DNA of 64,000 nucleotides from Irpex lacteus (taxonomy: Eukaryota > Basidiomycota > Agaricomycetes > Polyporales > Irpicaceae). Of this stretch, positions 31,562 through 45,300 are shown in pieces. The stretch's first letter is position 1. Each line of letters begins with the position of its first letter. Under the pieces are notes generated by a model. The model saw only the letters and a program-made list of their open reading frames with translations, did not search any database and was not told the DNA's origin. The stretch lies in NCBI GenBank assembly GCA_001986395.2, contig MQVO02000020.1, forward strand, positions 496,001 to 560,000, read 5' to 3'. The translations under genes were made by a program, and so were the position numbers.

Positions 31562-34552
31562 ATGGATTTCAGTCTTCGTCGCCCTACACCAGGGTTCTCA
31601 GCGGCCGCAGGTCCATCAGACCTCTCCTTTCAACTATCGAACGCATTAGGCTCTACTTCACAACTATTGCTAGAAGATGACCCCGACGACTTTCTGGCGG
31701 GAATGGACTCTACTCTCGCAACACCTGCGCCGGCCCTTGCGACACAAACCCACACCGATAACCCTCTTACACTCGCGGAGCTCACACCCAGGTCGCGGCG
31801 CACGAGATCGGCGTTGAAGTTTACACCTTCTCCCCGCAAACGGGGCATCCCCTCCCTTTTAAAGCATGCTGCTTCTCACGAAATCGACACTACCGTCGAA
31901 GACTCGAATGAGGCCACGCCGGTCAAGAACCGTCCCGATACCACTTTCCAGATTCCTCGAATGGGAAACGATATAACACAGCTACTCATGTCTGGGGACG
32001 ATCTGGACCTTCTCAGTAGGGGGGCCGAATATAGCTTTCTAAACACTACAATGTTAGAGAGAGCGCCGCCCTTGCCCCTTCATCAGCCGACTTTAGGTGA
32101 GATTTCTTATGGTACACAAACTTCTCAGGTCCTCATATAACTTCTGATGGGTAGCTGATACGTCCGAGGCTTCTAATCCTTCGCTTCAGCCAGTTACCAC
32201 GAACGGTGGCGCCTCGAATTCGAATTCGCAGCATCTCATCGCAGAAGGACTGTCTAAACTGCAGGCCCAGGTCGAGAGTCTGGTTGACAGTCCAGTCCAA
32301 GAGGCTTTGTCCGATGTCACATCTTTATTGGAGGTGCCAACCGAAGTACATGCAGACATGTCGTGCAACTATCAGGATAATCAGGGCACTCTATCCATCG
32401 ACGGCCTCGAAGAGCCTGCGGCGGACGTTGTGCAATCTGTATCCCCTTCTGCTGCCCCTGGACGTCTCACTCGATTGAGTAACCGTCGATCGACGGGGAA
32501 ACAGGTGCGATTTCTCAGACTGACATTGACAAGTGTGTGATGCTGATGAACGTGGAAGACTGTTATTTCCGGTGGTATCGTAAAGCGCTCGAAATTGTCG
32601 GGCTCGACAGTGACGAATGCGTTGCGGAGCAAGGCCATCGGTAAACGTCCAAGTACCGCTCAAAGCAATCTCCCGCGTAAACGGGATACTGCGCGCGAGC
32701 TGAAGATGCCTTTGCGAAAGGCGACGATACCCATACGTGTCACGACTTCACAGTCGCACGGAAGCTCACGTAAGGCCCTTGCGACCAATTCCACGGAAGC
32801 CGTGACCGCTTCTTCATCTCGCAAACAGCACTCGGATAACCTTCTTGGGTAAGTCGCACCATATCCGCTTTAAGTGCGTTATTTGAACGGATAACTAACT
32901 GTATATTTAATATTGACTTAGCCCGTCGCACGGCGATGCTAAATTGCCATTGCCCACGGCGTCGACCCACATTGTTCGTTCTGACGTTCCTAAACGGAAT
33001 ATGAAGGCGATCTATGAGGACTCGGCCGCGGTCCAGCCCTCTCGCAGTAATAAGACCTCGACTTCATCGACAGCAGTGGATCGCGATCTCGATCGAGCAT
33101 TGAATGACGATGCAAGAAACATAACACATAATCAGAGGTCTCCGAGCGATGATGACAAGGATATGACAACGGGAAGCACGCCGCAACCGGAAGCGGTTCA
33201 CTACGCCCAGCGTAATTTGACGTCTCAACCAGGCCCTGTCGAGCTCGAACGCGACGTGCCTGGGATGCTCGCAAGCTCGTCTACTGCACCACCTTCTCCG
33301 ATGAGGCGTTCTGCAAAACGCTCGGCTCCTGATACTCCCGACGACGAAGCTGAAGTCCAGAACAAGAGAGGGAGGACCTCCGATCCTGTACAGGAAGAAT
33401 TTGCCAATATCCCTGACTCGAACAACACTTTGCAAAATTCGCCAGCAGACGATATTACGCGACCTACAACGAGAGTTCTCCGGTCTTCTCGAGCAAAGAA
33501 TAATGCAACAACCGCTCGTATGCCCGGTCTTGCAACGGGTAAATCTGGGCCTTCGGTATCCAGGACCGCCACGGCGACACGCACGGTTAAGAAGCCGGGC
33601 ACAGCGACCAGGAATACCTCACGACAACATACCGTGAACACCGGTGGGCCAGCCGGGCGCACGAGGCGGGCGCGTCAGCTGACTGCCTCAAGTACCTCTG
33701 CGCCTGATGAGCCTGGGCCAACCGGTTCTTCGACTTTCCTCACAAGTTCGACGAGTGTGTCAGGCGACTCAACGACCACAGATCGGCGCGAAGTGCCTTC
33801 GACATCGAACCGTCCTGTCACTCGATCGACATTTTCTGCTAGTCTCAATGGCCACCAGGCCTCCGCGAATAGAGCGGGAAGCTCGCAGGGGAATGCCCGA
33901 CTGGTAAGTCATGTTTTCTCCCACAGTTTTAGGGTTGGAACAGAATTACTTCGGGAGTTGTTCCTGATCGCTGGACGACCAGCGAGTACTTTACGTATTC
34001 TGTTGCTTCTATCTTTAACCCTACCGCCGGCTTGCAGGATTGTTTGCATGTCGTATGTTCTTGATCACTGATTATGTCTATTTATCACAGGCTGTGTCTC
34101 TGCCAGTTGCAAGAGCCACTGTGCCAATAGAGTTTCACTTCCATTCGGATGCCCGTATCGAAGCTCGCAAGCGTTCCGACCTCGCTGAAAGCAAAGACGC
34201 TGCCATGCGGGCTGAGGAAGCCGCTGCGCTGGGGGTACCTGACTTCAAGACTTTGCACGATGCAGAAGAGAAACGGCTGGCATCTCGAAAGCACCAGATT
34301 ATGCCCATCCTCCCAGGGCGGATCGAGTTGTCTACGGAAGCTCGCGCCCATGAGCGTGAGAAATACGACGAGGCGCGGAGAGCACGGGAGGCTGAGGCTG
34401 AACGTCTACTCGAAGAGCAACGTCGACTGCAAGCGATTGAAGAAGAGAAGGAGATCAAGGAGCTCAGGCGACGTGCTGTGCCCAAGGCAAATGAAGTTCC
34501 CGATTGGTACGCGCATGCACCGAAGCTCCATAAACCACGCGAGCATCAATAG
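31562..34552 (+). CDS. TPX2-domain microtubule-associated protein
   Basis: Predicted 872-residue, largely disordered protein. Exons: 31562-32096, 32155-32504, 32559-32848, 32922-33903, 34091-34552. Residues 1-720 are rich in Ser, Thr, Pro and basic residues with SP/TP sites (TPRSRRTRS, PSPRKRG) suited to mitotic kinases and nuclear import. The last exon (720-872) holds a charged coiled-coil ending in IKELRRRAVPKANEVP, the hallmark of the TPX2 C-terminal domain that binds spindle microtubules. The start ATG has a good context and no longer frame exists. The whole protein is larger than single-domain plant WVD2-like members. Likely spindle or microtubule nucleation function; an Aurora-binding motif was not recognised. 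Confidence 0.8.
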
Positions 34553-37500
34553 TGGCTGGACGTGAGCCGTGATTGGGCAAAACCTGGAGACGGCGAAGGT
34601 TCGCGGGCTGGGAGGTAATATGCATTGTACATCTGAATTAGTGAGTTTAGGTTTAATTGTCAGCTTGTATTTGTATGATTATGATCGAGTATAGCTAGGG
34701 CGCACCGAGTACCGTATATAGTTCCAGCATGACCTGCATTGTAGGATAAGTATGAATTCATCTTACGTGATTCGATCGTGTTGCGAGCTGTCGCTCTTCC
34801 CCGGACGGGGATATGCATTTACACGATATCATGCACGAGCCACGGGCTGGGTTTCCAACTCAGTTGCAGCCCTGTACAGTCATGCTCGATCGTATGTGGC
34901 AGCCAATAGGGTCTTGCGTAATGGACTGCCGCCAGCCTTCGCATGCACCACTATCTGGTGCATGGATCAGCATCTGTATATATCGCATCTACACGCTGCG
35001 AGGTACGCCACTTTCTTCTCCTACACAGTCTTCTCTATGTCCCTCTGCAGAATGAACGAAGCCCGGCAAGGTCTTGGTATCGTCCCACAGGTTCTCAATT
35101 TGCGCCACTCATGTTGCTCGGTGTGTGTTCTGTATTTCAACGCTCTTGGCAATGTTATCCAATACGTATACGCCGTCTAACGGCAGCCCAAAGCTCATAG
35201 CTGACGACATTAAGGACGGAACTCTCGTGAGCTTTCCTTTATTGTGGCTTCGACTTCTTTCGGTGGTGCGCCACAAATAACACCGACAGATCACACGAGA
35301 GAGAGCGACGGGAATGTTTGGCATCGGTGTATCCACTAATATTTACAAACAGACAGGATCGTCGCCGTGTCAAGATACAGGGCCGATACGTTTTTACACA
35401 TATCCGAGCTTGACGGATGTGCGGTTTATCAAATCGCTGACGAAAAGTTTCGCGAATTTATAATTACGGTTCCAGACATCCAGATTTCCAAGTATCGCTT
35501 CTCGCTTTCCTTCTTTCTTGTTCATCACCATCGTACTGCACAGCGTCGTGGGATAGCGGCGTACAAGGTCGATACAGCCAATCGCCTTGTTGGAATGTAG
35601 CCTCTATGTATCATACGTCTCACACCAGGCGAAGAAACTTCCTGTGCACGCCTTCTCAACACTTGCCTGCTTGTTGAGAAGCATTCGTGGGCCTCGGCAT
35701 GCCCGGAACACCTGCCAACTGCCAATGATTGAACGGTGTCGTAGGCCACAGGCGCCACAACCAGTCCCTGGCGAATCGACACGAACGACAGGTTCTTTCG
35801 AGCGGTTCCTGGTAGTCCTATCCCGTGAAAGATGATGTGACTTCTAAAGTGTGATTCTAGTGATGACAGACCGACGTCCGATGTCAAAAGTTTGAGCTGA
35901 ATGAATTGCAGGAGACGTTGAGAACATAGGCAGTATTATCCATCCGGACAAACTAGTCCTAATCAGCGTTGGCGGACTGCGGGGTGTGGGGCAGTTTTCT
36001 GCGTGTGATATAGATGTTCATAGGGCTTTGTACTATAGACGTTCCTTGATTGTACAGGACAGGAAGCCGGTTCTGGCCCTTGGTCGAAATATCAACTGAT
36101 CATGGAAAGAACGCACCGGGTATTCAACATTTGCACGTACACGATATACAGACGCGTACGGTATACAGACAGCAAAAGCGGTGGTGGGCGGCGAGGGTCT
36201 GGTGTCAGAAATCTATTCAGAGAGGTAGTTAGAGTGCAACTTAGTAATACAAACAACCACGATTTACCGGTTTGCTCGGTGATAACTGGTTTTATCGGGC
36301 ATCGAGCTGCGCTCCTAGACTGAGATATTGGTGATGGCGCTACATCTGGCGCAGAAGATGCAAGTAGACTGTATTGATAAGACAGCGCACGTCAGTCGGT
36401 ATACCTGGCTGTGCATGGCCCAGGACATTGGGAATGCGCCATCGCCGGGACCGTTACTTCATCCCAGCCGCCCAATGTAGGAAATATCCCTAGACAAACT
36501 ATACATATACCACCTGAGTAAGCTATCGCACTAATGTAGATGACGTGCCACTCACTAACACTGACAACGCCGATAAGTACGTCGATGTCTCGCCGATGCG
36601 ACCACTGTTAGTGCGCGATGACGGGCGTGCCACCGCAGAAGAGACCCTTCTGCGTCGGGTGCTGAACTTAGCAGCAACTCTATCATCAATCGAAAGAGAG
36701 GCTAGGACGTATATATCGCATTCTTCCCTCATGATCAGGATCAGGTCCAATAAGGGTCGAATGCATGGAAGATATCTTGATTTGTGATGCCTGATACACG
36801 GGGAATGACGCCAAGACGACGAAGTATCTGTTGTTGAGAGGTTAGACCTTCCTGCTTGGGCAAGATTGAGAAAGCAGTCCATACCTTTCAAAGAGTTATT
36901 GTCGCCATAGATGTGATTCGTTGTTTATTCCGTGCTTCGCGCGACAGGGCGTAGCAACAAATGGAGGACCACCGAGTTTGAGGGAACAGGCAAATCAATG
37001 CCTACTGAATAGGACGCAGGACGGCAGGGCCGAAGTGGATGCGGCATAGAATGAGGAAGCTAGGTCATAGGACGAGCACGACGTCGAATGGCATCGTACG
37101 GCCGAATGGACGTCCTATACCCAAGAGCAAGAACTCAATTGCTGCCACACGTGTTGACCGCGAGACAACGGGCAGCCTGACGCCCTATTCGGGGTAGATA
37201 ATGCCATGCTTTGTATTTTGAGAGAACTCACCAGCTACTCGAAAGAGAGTGAGCCATCTTAACAAGCCGACTCCCGTAGTATTCAGTCTTCTGTCATGTC
37301 AATATGTGATATGTTATGAGGTCGTGTTCAGGGACCATCGCGCGTGATGCACATATCGCTCCGAGCTCTTTCTTCCTTGACTTTTGATGTCAGCTTCTTT
37401 GTGTGCCTTGTCAGTCAAGGGGCCACACTGACAGACTGTACCCGTGTTTGTCGAAACCTTGCTACCGTGTTAACCGTGAGAACAGACCAGTGAAACCGAG

Positions 37501-39108
37501 CCTCTTACTGGTTGTAAGGAATTCCGCTGACGCTGTCTTCCCGTATCGTTCACGAAACATCCTGCAAGGGTCTCAACGCACTAGATCAAGTGAGGCAATG
37601 CACTAACAAGGGGTTGGCGATAGACAGACTAAGACGCTCGTTCCGGGCGGTGTTGGAGGATGGACGCTTATCGCTAGGCTGTCCTGTCTCTCGTCTAGAA
37701 AACACGACTTTTCTTCTACACAACTGCGAGGGCGTCTGGACAGCTAAGTTGTTCGGCTTTAGAGTGTGGGCGATACGATGAAATCGCATAGTACGCTGAC
37801 CTGCTCGTCGGGGACCCGCAGACTTAGCCAAGCACCGGAAGAAAATGCCAATTCCATTCGAACATGAGGAATCGACGTAATAATGAGAAACCCTGTACAG
37901 GAAAAGCGTCAATGCAGCGGCATGAACTATCCGTGAATACGCACATGTCTCAATTTTGACTTCGGCACGAAAAGATAGTTGTGAAGCGCCGTAGGTTGAG
38001 TATGCGAATGAAGAAGGGAAGGAGGCGAAGTCGTGGCGTCCGCGGTTAGAGCACAGCTAGTACAATCTGAACAATGGAATACCTATCCAAAGCGATGATC
38101 TCATCGAAGAAAACATCTTTTCTGAGCGTGGCCTACGTAAATGTGAAGAGAGCTTGACAGGAAATTTCAGAAAAAGACAACAATACCATCACAACGGCGC
38201 TGAGCTGGGAAACAAACACGTTGTGCTCGGCTCGGAAAGGCCTGCCGTTGCGCAGCAAGCACGAGCACGGCGGCAGGAGAGCAGCCTACGATGTGTCCCT
38301 GGACATGCATATCACTCTCAGTACCGCACGTATCGCACGAATATATGATAGCCGGCGCCTGATCATTCCTCTTGATATTCGCGTGTGGCCGCATCGAAAG
38401 GTGTTTGACGGAGAAAGAGAGTGGAACAGTGCCCACCTCGTGCGATCAGGATGACAGACGGGTGAGAGCAGCGTGTAGCAGACGGTGAAGGGCACAGCCA
38501 CTCCATCGAGCAAACTCCGAACGCATTCGGGACGATGGGGTCAGACGACTGTGATATTGATGCTAAGGTGAGGTCAGAGAGGGTCAGAGAGCTCAGACAA
38601 TGCCGGGTGCTGGATCGCACTCGACATTTCTGGGTGTCGACGTTGACGACAGGCAGACTCGTCGAGACACACTGCGCGTGTGGGCGTTGCGCTTCTGAGG
38701 ACGACGAGGGGAAGAGAGTGTCTAATTTTTTGCAGATGATGGGGATCGTCTAGCGGGGATGAGGAAGGGAACGCGCAAGGGGGGTGGCACACCGTAGCAC
38801 CTGCCTCATTTGGTTTAGATCGGCTTTAGATTTAGAGTAAATTCATTTCTGTTTTTATTTCAGGAGAAATAAATTAATGCAATAATAATGCACAGTGGCA
38901 CCCTTGGAAGAGTTGTTGGCGTTCTTGTTCATGGCTCTCCTCCAAACCTCATCTGCCTTCGCCGATCTTGCCGAAAGACCAAGATGCCAGGAACTCATAA
39001 AAGCAGGCGGTCCTCCTCCTCCTCCGAGTCATCTCATCCCCGTCTAACAACTGCACAACCACCCACAACTCTCAAGTACTTTTAGTACCACACCAAGCCT
39101 CTGTGAAC
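34553..39108. other. Gene-poor interval, left part
   Basis: About 4.6 kb with no convincing coding region. Open frames reach 142 codons at most and show no known domains, conserved splice-joined partners or transposon motifs. It holds the 3' UTR of the TPX2 gene and one exact 10-bp tandem duplication at 38572-38591. Confidence 0.5.
38572..38591. repeat. Two exact tandem copies of a 10-bp unit
   Basis: GGTCAGAGAG occurs twice head to tail, followed by a diverged third copy (CTCAGAC). Probably a small slippage repeat in non-coding sequence. Confidence 0.8.
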
Positions 39109-39300
39109 ATGTACTCCTCGACGTGCCCCACCGTCGTCTCCACCTCCTGCTCGTCGTGCCACACCCCATCATCAGCTGCTTCCGTCCCGGTGGCGATGCA
39201 CTCCTCTAGCACGACCAGCCCTTCGGATTCTCATAGCGCACCCCAGTGCTGCCACTGTGGCTGGCGCGGAGCTCATGCTCCAACCTGCCCCTTCAAGTAA
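39109..39300 (+). CDS. Small Ser/Cys-rich protein with CCHC-like tail
   Basis: Candidate 63-residue gene, family not recognised. The N-terminal two-thirds is Ser/Thr-rich with four Cys (STCPTVV, SCSSCHT). The C-terminal 17 residues read CCHCGWRGAHAPTCPFK, a compact C-x2-C...H...C arrangement that could bind zinc. Evidence that it is transcribed: a CATAAAAG box at about 38997-39004, a pyrimidine-rich stretch at 39011-39045, and a well-formed intron just after the stop at 39335-39393 (GTATGT, branch CCTAACTAA, TTCTTAG). A short upstream ORF starts at 38981. There is no signal peptide. It could equally be a non-coding transcript with a chance ORF. Confidence 0.45.
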   Translation: MYSSTCPTVVSTSCSSCHTPSSAASVPVAMHSSSTTSPSDSHSAPQCCHCGWRGAHAPTCPFK

Positions 39301-42300
39301 ACCTACCACTGTATCATAGCTTCTTGTCGTTCAGGTATGTCTTCCATCGCCTCCACCAGTCACTCATGTCCTAACTAATCTTATTTTTCTTAGATTGCTA
39401 TCCTCATATCTATTCGCTATGTCGTCGTCGCAGACCACCATCACCCGTGTATTACCACCATACCATCATCGCATTCGTCCACCGCAAATATTTTTGCTTC
39501 AAGGCTACAGTCGTCCACAGTAGACGGCTCCATCGCTCCGAGTCGCGTTGCACGCGTGCTTGCCGTCACGGTAACATGGTGCGCCGACTTAATACCGGAG
39601 AGGATGCCATTCGAGGGAGAGGAAGAGCGACAGAGACGTGAAGGAGAGGAAGGAAGGAGAAGTAGAACATGGAGCAGAGTGTAACGCGCCTCAACCGCTG
39701 GATGTCGTCCATACCCCCACATCACCGCCTTGAACTATCATTCTTGTTTCCGCCCCTACCACTCATACGTTACTGTACTATTCTGCATCCATCGTCTTCA
39801 TCCACGATACCACGCTATAATTCTCGGATCGACGCTTTTACTCCCTCTTCGTTCTCATCTAATATTTTAGCACACGCCTCATCCGAGTGTGTTTGTACGA
39901 GTAACTCCCTTTTCTCGTTGTACTATCATCATCGCACGTCGCACAGTGAAATTCACATAACACTTTTTCTCATTGCTCGGTGCGAGCCGAGGACGTGCCT
40001 GGTGAGAGAGGATCGTTATCAAAGTGGGATGCTTTTGTTGATCAGGAACTCTGTAGCCCATTCAGTCTGCATTCAGCCTGACATTCTCTTCTTCCAGCTT
40101 ACGGCAGCACCTGCCGAATGGGTGAGAATGACGTTCGAAGAGTCTCTTTCCCCGCATTCGACTCGTTTCTGATCGTCTCTCACCTTCAAAATCCGCCCGA
40201 CACTGCGTACAATGATCGTCTCTGCACAAATCAGTCCGCCTGCTTTCGAATCTCTCAGAAACTGACATTCCGCCATGTCTACATCTTCCAGCGGTACTCA
40301 GTTCCCTGCAGCATTCTTCGTCTGCTATTTCCTCGCCGGTCGGCACAGTCTAACACCCGCAGTCGCAAGTTTGTGCTAGCTCGGTGGCCACATTACGATC
40401 GATATCAGTACAACCGACCGCCGACATTTTCATGCATCTACTTCGGCGCGTCGCCATAACGATTACACTCGACGATGAATGAAACCATTTCCGGTGTGTC
40501 CATCCCAGACCGACGGCGCTCTGGAGGCAAAGAATAGCTCAAGACATTCATGACAACTGACGTTTGTCTTCTGGGAGAGTCCAAGTAACGCTGTCGGCGA
40601 AGGTGACGATGTCAACGCTCTGACTATATCTCGGAAAGGCGACCCGGCATCGCAGCCGCTCCGAACAATATAGTACTGCTGCCTGTGAGTGCTTTGACAG
40701 GCCTCTTCATGCGCTAATCTGCCTCGAGGTTCGCTGAACTAGATTATCCTCGGCGTGTATAAGCACTCCGTACGAGATAACATCATCATCCGGAGAGCAG
40801 CAGCTTGTTTTGGCAGTCAGCTGTCTGTTCATAGATCTCGAAGAAGCAGCGAAGGGAGCATACGTGGAAGGTCTATTGGGGGACGTGCGTGTCGACGGTG
40901 GCTGGCTTCACTCTGTTCTGTCATACATGACCGCACCCGAAGCCGGCGTAGACAGGTGCTATACAGATGAGAAGTCGTCTTGGATTCGTCACTTATCACA
41001 GTCATGCGACTCACTTCACAAACTCAGACCTGCAGCTGGAAATGAATGACCGTCAGCACGGGTCACGGCTACGGAATACTCGCCCTAGCAATTCCTGCCG
41101 AACATCGATAATCGTCGCCATCGATGGCCTGCCCTCGGAATGTGTCTCGGAACGAACGAGCCACGCGAGGAAATGTCGCCTCGAGGACGACCACAACTCC
41201 GCTCGTTCACATTGGAACTTTTCTTGGCTCCTAGCTCCTCGGACGCCCGGCCCACACGTCTCACTCAATTCCCAAAATCACACTTATTCTTACTCGACGA
41301 TAATACTCCGAGTGCCGAACGATATCGCTCCCGTATGTATTTGTTTGTTGTCCATTTTGTCTTTCATTGCGGTTTTTAGATGTTCTCAACTCGGTCATCA
41401 GAATACAGACACTTTCGGACACTCACGCAACGGCCTCGTATTCAATCACTATTCGTGCAGATCCTGGACTTGCGTACGAGCTTCGTGTAGCCCTCGTATA
41501 CTATTCGCGCGTGCGACCGTCGGTCGACGTGAATCGGCTTGTCCATCCCGCTCAGGGCCATGAAGCTCTCAGAGGTCAGGAAAGTACGCACATGACCTTT
41601 CATGGCTCCACTCTTTCTGAGCACAGGTGAGTTCGCAATGCGCATGACCCGACCTCACCGGTGTACCTTTGACGATGTTGACGATCATCACTGATTCAGC
41701 CACACCCGGTGGAAGCCAGGGAACACCTGCGGAACACCAGATCACTCACTGTGCCTCTTCCGACAATGGGTCAGAGTCTCACGACTTAGGTTACTTTGGT
41801 ATGTTATTATCAAGGTTCCTACGCCAACTCGAGCCTTCGTCAGTTCAGTGCTATTTACCTTGCTGATTTATAATTCAGGGTCCATGCGCAGACAAGGTTA
41901 GCCCCAAGCTTTCAGCCGATAAACTACAGGATGGTGTGCCTTCACAACTAGATATAGTAAGCCCTGGCTTCTTCAAGAGACTAAACTGGTCTTCTCGTTC
42001 CCTTGGTGGCGCAAAGAGAACACGAAAGTGTCGATCACACGCACTGACGCAGTTTATCGATGGTAGATTCTCCCGAGTATGAGGGGACCTTCGTCAGTCG
42101 ACCTAACGTGCAATCTTCTTGCACAGGAAGTCAACTACTTATCGTATCCGAAGGCGACGACCCGATGTTGTGCTTCTCATGCGAATTGCGGCCACAACAC
42201 AAACGATACACGTTGCGTCTATCGTAGCCAAACTCCACAGGTCAGTAACTCCCCGACTGATTCCTAATGTATTGTTGAATATCTTTGGTATCCTAGGGAT

Positions 42301-45300
42301 TCAAGTGATGACATTTGTAAGATCCAGCGCTTCCTCATGTGGACGGAGGCGAGCACTCAGAACTCAGAACTCAGGTCTCAGGCGCGTACCCTCATGTTTC
42401 GCACATACCATACCGTTTGGAGGATCAGCGAGCTTTTCCGCTAACCATGAGGCATAACTATTCATGCTATAGATTGCGAGACCACGGTAGCGCACCTCGT
42501 TTTGTCAACCCATTCGTGGACCGCAATCAGTGTACGTACAATGTTGCCTTTTGGCTTGAGAGATAATCCGTTCCACCCACCTGATTCCGTCAGCAGCAGG
42601 CGACCGCGAGCAGTCAACCTTAATACTTTGTTTGCCGAGCGTAAAGGAACGAATGAGAGAAAAGAACATTATACGTTACTCCTCTCAACTCCACCTACCG
42701 GAACATACGCACAAAGACGCACAAGCACGCGATCGGTCATTCCCAGGTACGCCGGAAAGAACAAAAGCAAAAGAGATGACATGCTTACCGTACTGGACGT
42801 TTCGTAGCAACGCGGTGGGAGCTGCGATGAGATAACGCTTTGTAGGTTTGAACAGGTCTCATATTGGCAGTCGTTTCGTCCGACTCGGAGCATGCTCTTA
42901 ACATCACTCCGTTCTATCTCTTACACGTGCATATCGTCGAGATGATGACTTGCTCTGAAGATATCTCTAGGAGGCCCGAGGAGCATTCTTATCCCGCTCC
43001 TACAGTCGTCCGGTGGGTTCTACGAAGACTTTCTGTGCAACGGAGATGAACCAGTGCCGCGAACGGCGAGAAAGAAGAGCTGTATACTCCGCCCTCGCTT
43101 ACCAGTGTACAGACCCAGTGACTGAGGTTGTATTGCGCGCTGGAACAGCTGCTTTAAGTCGAAGTGATCCTTCAGAATCGTCTGAGGCCACTCTTCTTCT
43201 GCTGCCTACCAAATGCCCATGTCGGATCTTGAACATGTCTTTATACACTGTCTATGGTGAGTAGTTGAGTTTCCGAGCCGTATCTATGTTTCTAACTCTT
43301 GCCGTTTGTGACCATCGGCGATCCTCCACACTTCTGCGCACTCCTGATCCCTTTGTCATACCACGCCTATAGCTCGTACGTTTTTGTCTCGTGGCCCTTC
43401 ACAAATACGTACTCGTGCTGTGCACGAAGAGCTGGCGTCCCTGTTCACAATACATTTATGGCGCAGACGCGGAGACGGAGCTGCAGCTTCCACGAGGTAT
43501 CTTTTGTCTCCGTTATCACATCACTTCCGCTGTGCCCTCACTGTAAATAAGCGAGACATGTTCTCTGGAAGTTATTGACGTTGCCTTCCTCCAAGTTCCG
43601 GCATGACGTTGAATTCGAAGATGCAAGCAAATTCATCACAAGCCGCCCCGCCACCCCCACCAGTCAGGTTCGTGAGCCCAAGCTCAGAAGCGGATTTGCC
43701 ATTGGGTAACTGCTCGCTATACGGTGTTTAAGATTGCATTAATGTCCAAGGGTAATTGCTGTGACTCTTATGACGTCCTGGAAGCCTCGTGCATGTTTTT
43801 TTTTGTCTGTTCTTCCGGTGTACAGGGACATGCAGGGCAATGGGTTTCTCGGAATAACGAGAATGGTCCGGCGCCGGTGCCACTTGCTGCGCTGTGTTTG
43901 ACAGCGTGGATGGAGTTGTAACAATCGTCCAATTGCCCGCCACTCCGAGGATTAGGAAGGTACAAAGAGACGAATAAGCTTTTCGCTCGTCGTGATCATC
44001 AAACCGGAACTCTACACAACAACAAGGTTAGGCGAGGGCCAACAATAAAGAAAAAAAGTAGTATGCCGGCATCGTCTGCATATCTTCGGGGATGGTATCA
44101 CATACGACATCGTACAGCATCGTTTGGTGAATACCTCGGCGCTGCTCAGCCACTCCCGGTGGCATCACCAGTGCCACTCCCGCTGGGCGCACCCCTCGGA
44201 ACAGGTTGCAAATCTCACTTGCGATTCTCCTGTCAAAATACCAGCAGCTTCGGGTACAGTAAACGAGTAGACGGCGTTAGGAGCATAGATACACATACAT
44301 CGTCAGGGTACCCACTCCACTGTGTTTACCCGAACCAATTTGTAGTTGAGTAGATGCTAGCTTGCGCGATGGGATATGCCATTTGTAAATGTCAATTTTT
44401 CTCTTCTTCATTATGTGAGCCTCGTGGTTACGGACGGTCCTAGGAGTTTGTTCCGTTCGTTAGGCTTTCCGATGACGAACGACAAGACGCAGGCACAACC
44501 GAGCCTACCGCTTGCATATGGAACTCGCGGGAACGTGCAGTGAGATTGGGCGCTCCGCGAGCGTTCGAACAAGCGCTGAGTAGTACAGCATACCCCTCAG
44601 TGGCGGGAGCGAAGATATTGCAATTGGTAAACGCTCTCTATGAATTTGAGCGGCACAAGTAGGCTTGGAAGATAAACGCACAAGAGAATTGTGCCAACTT
44701 AACGTTAGATCTTCCTTGGCAGTAGTCACGGTCACTAAGATTTAGTAGTTTGGCGACGGGTATGAACTTGATCGATACGTATTCGCATTGCGGCGGTGGT
44801 CCGTAGATGATTAGATATCTGGGCGGAGCGGAATCTCCAGTGATGCGATTTCTTGTTGTGTCGGCAGTTTCTGACCGCGGCGAGTAGTGAGATCTATCGG
44901 TAAAGCGTACCTTAACCGTTAGGTAAGGCTGCCTAAGTCGCAATTGGGACATGGGCAAGATAGTTATCGTATTTGCAATGAACAATAACCTATCATCACC
45001 ATAACAGGGCTTAGAAAGCCATTAGCACAAGTCGAAGAATCTTCCGATCGCGAAACGTTCCTGATCACCGCTGCGCTGCCCCTATAGCACACCAACGTCA
45101 ACTCGACACCCAAACCTTATGCGTAAGGGAGAATGACAGCTTGAAATCTGTGCTAACCTTGCGAAAGCGCCTGCCGTAGCTATTGCATCTTGAATCTGAG
45201 AAGGCGATGCTTCATAGATAGTGGCTACTGCGTGTTGGAGATGGAGACTCCATCGACCGTGCAGCGTGGGCAAACTTCTGGCCACACCATGCTCCTGGTA

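Noticed and set aside
38167..38436. Minus-strand frame with CDTCGTESDMHVQGHIVGC, faintly like the Cys pattern of the 39109 ORF
   Set aside because: Spacing of Cys and His differs, no promoter or intron signals were found, and the remainder is low-information. Similarity is probably chance.
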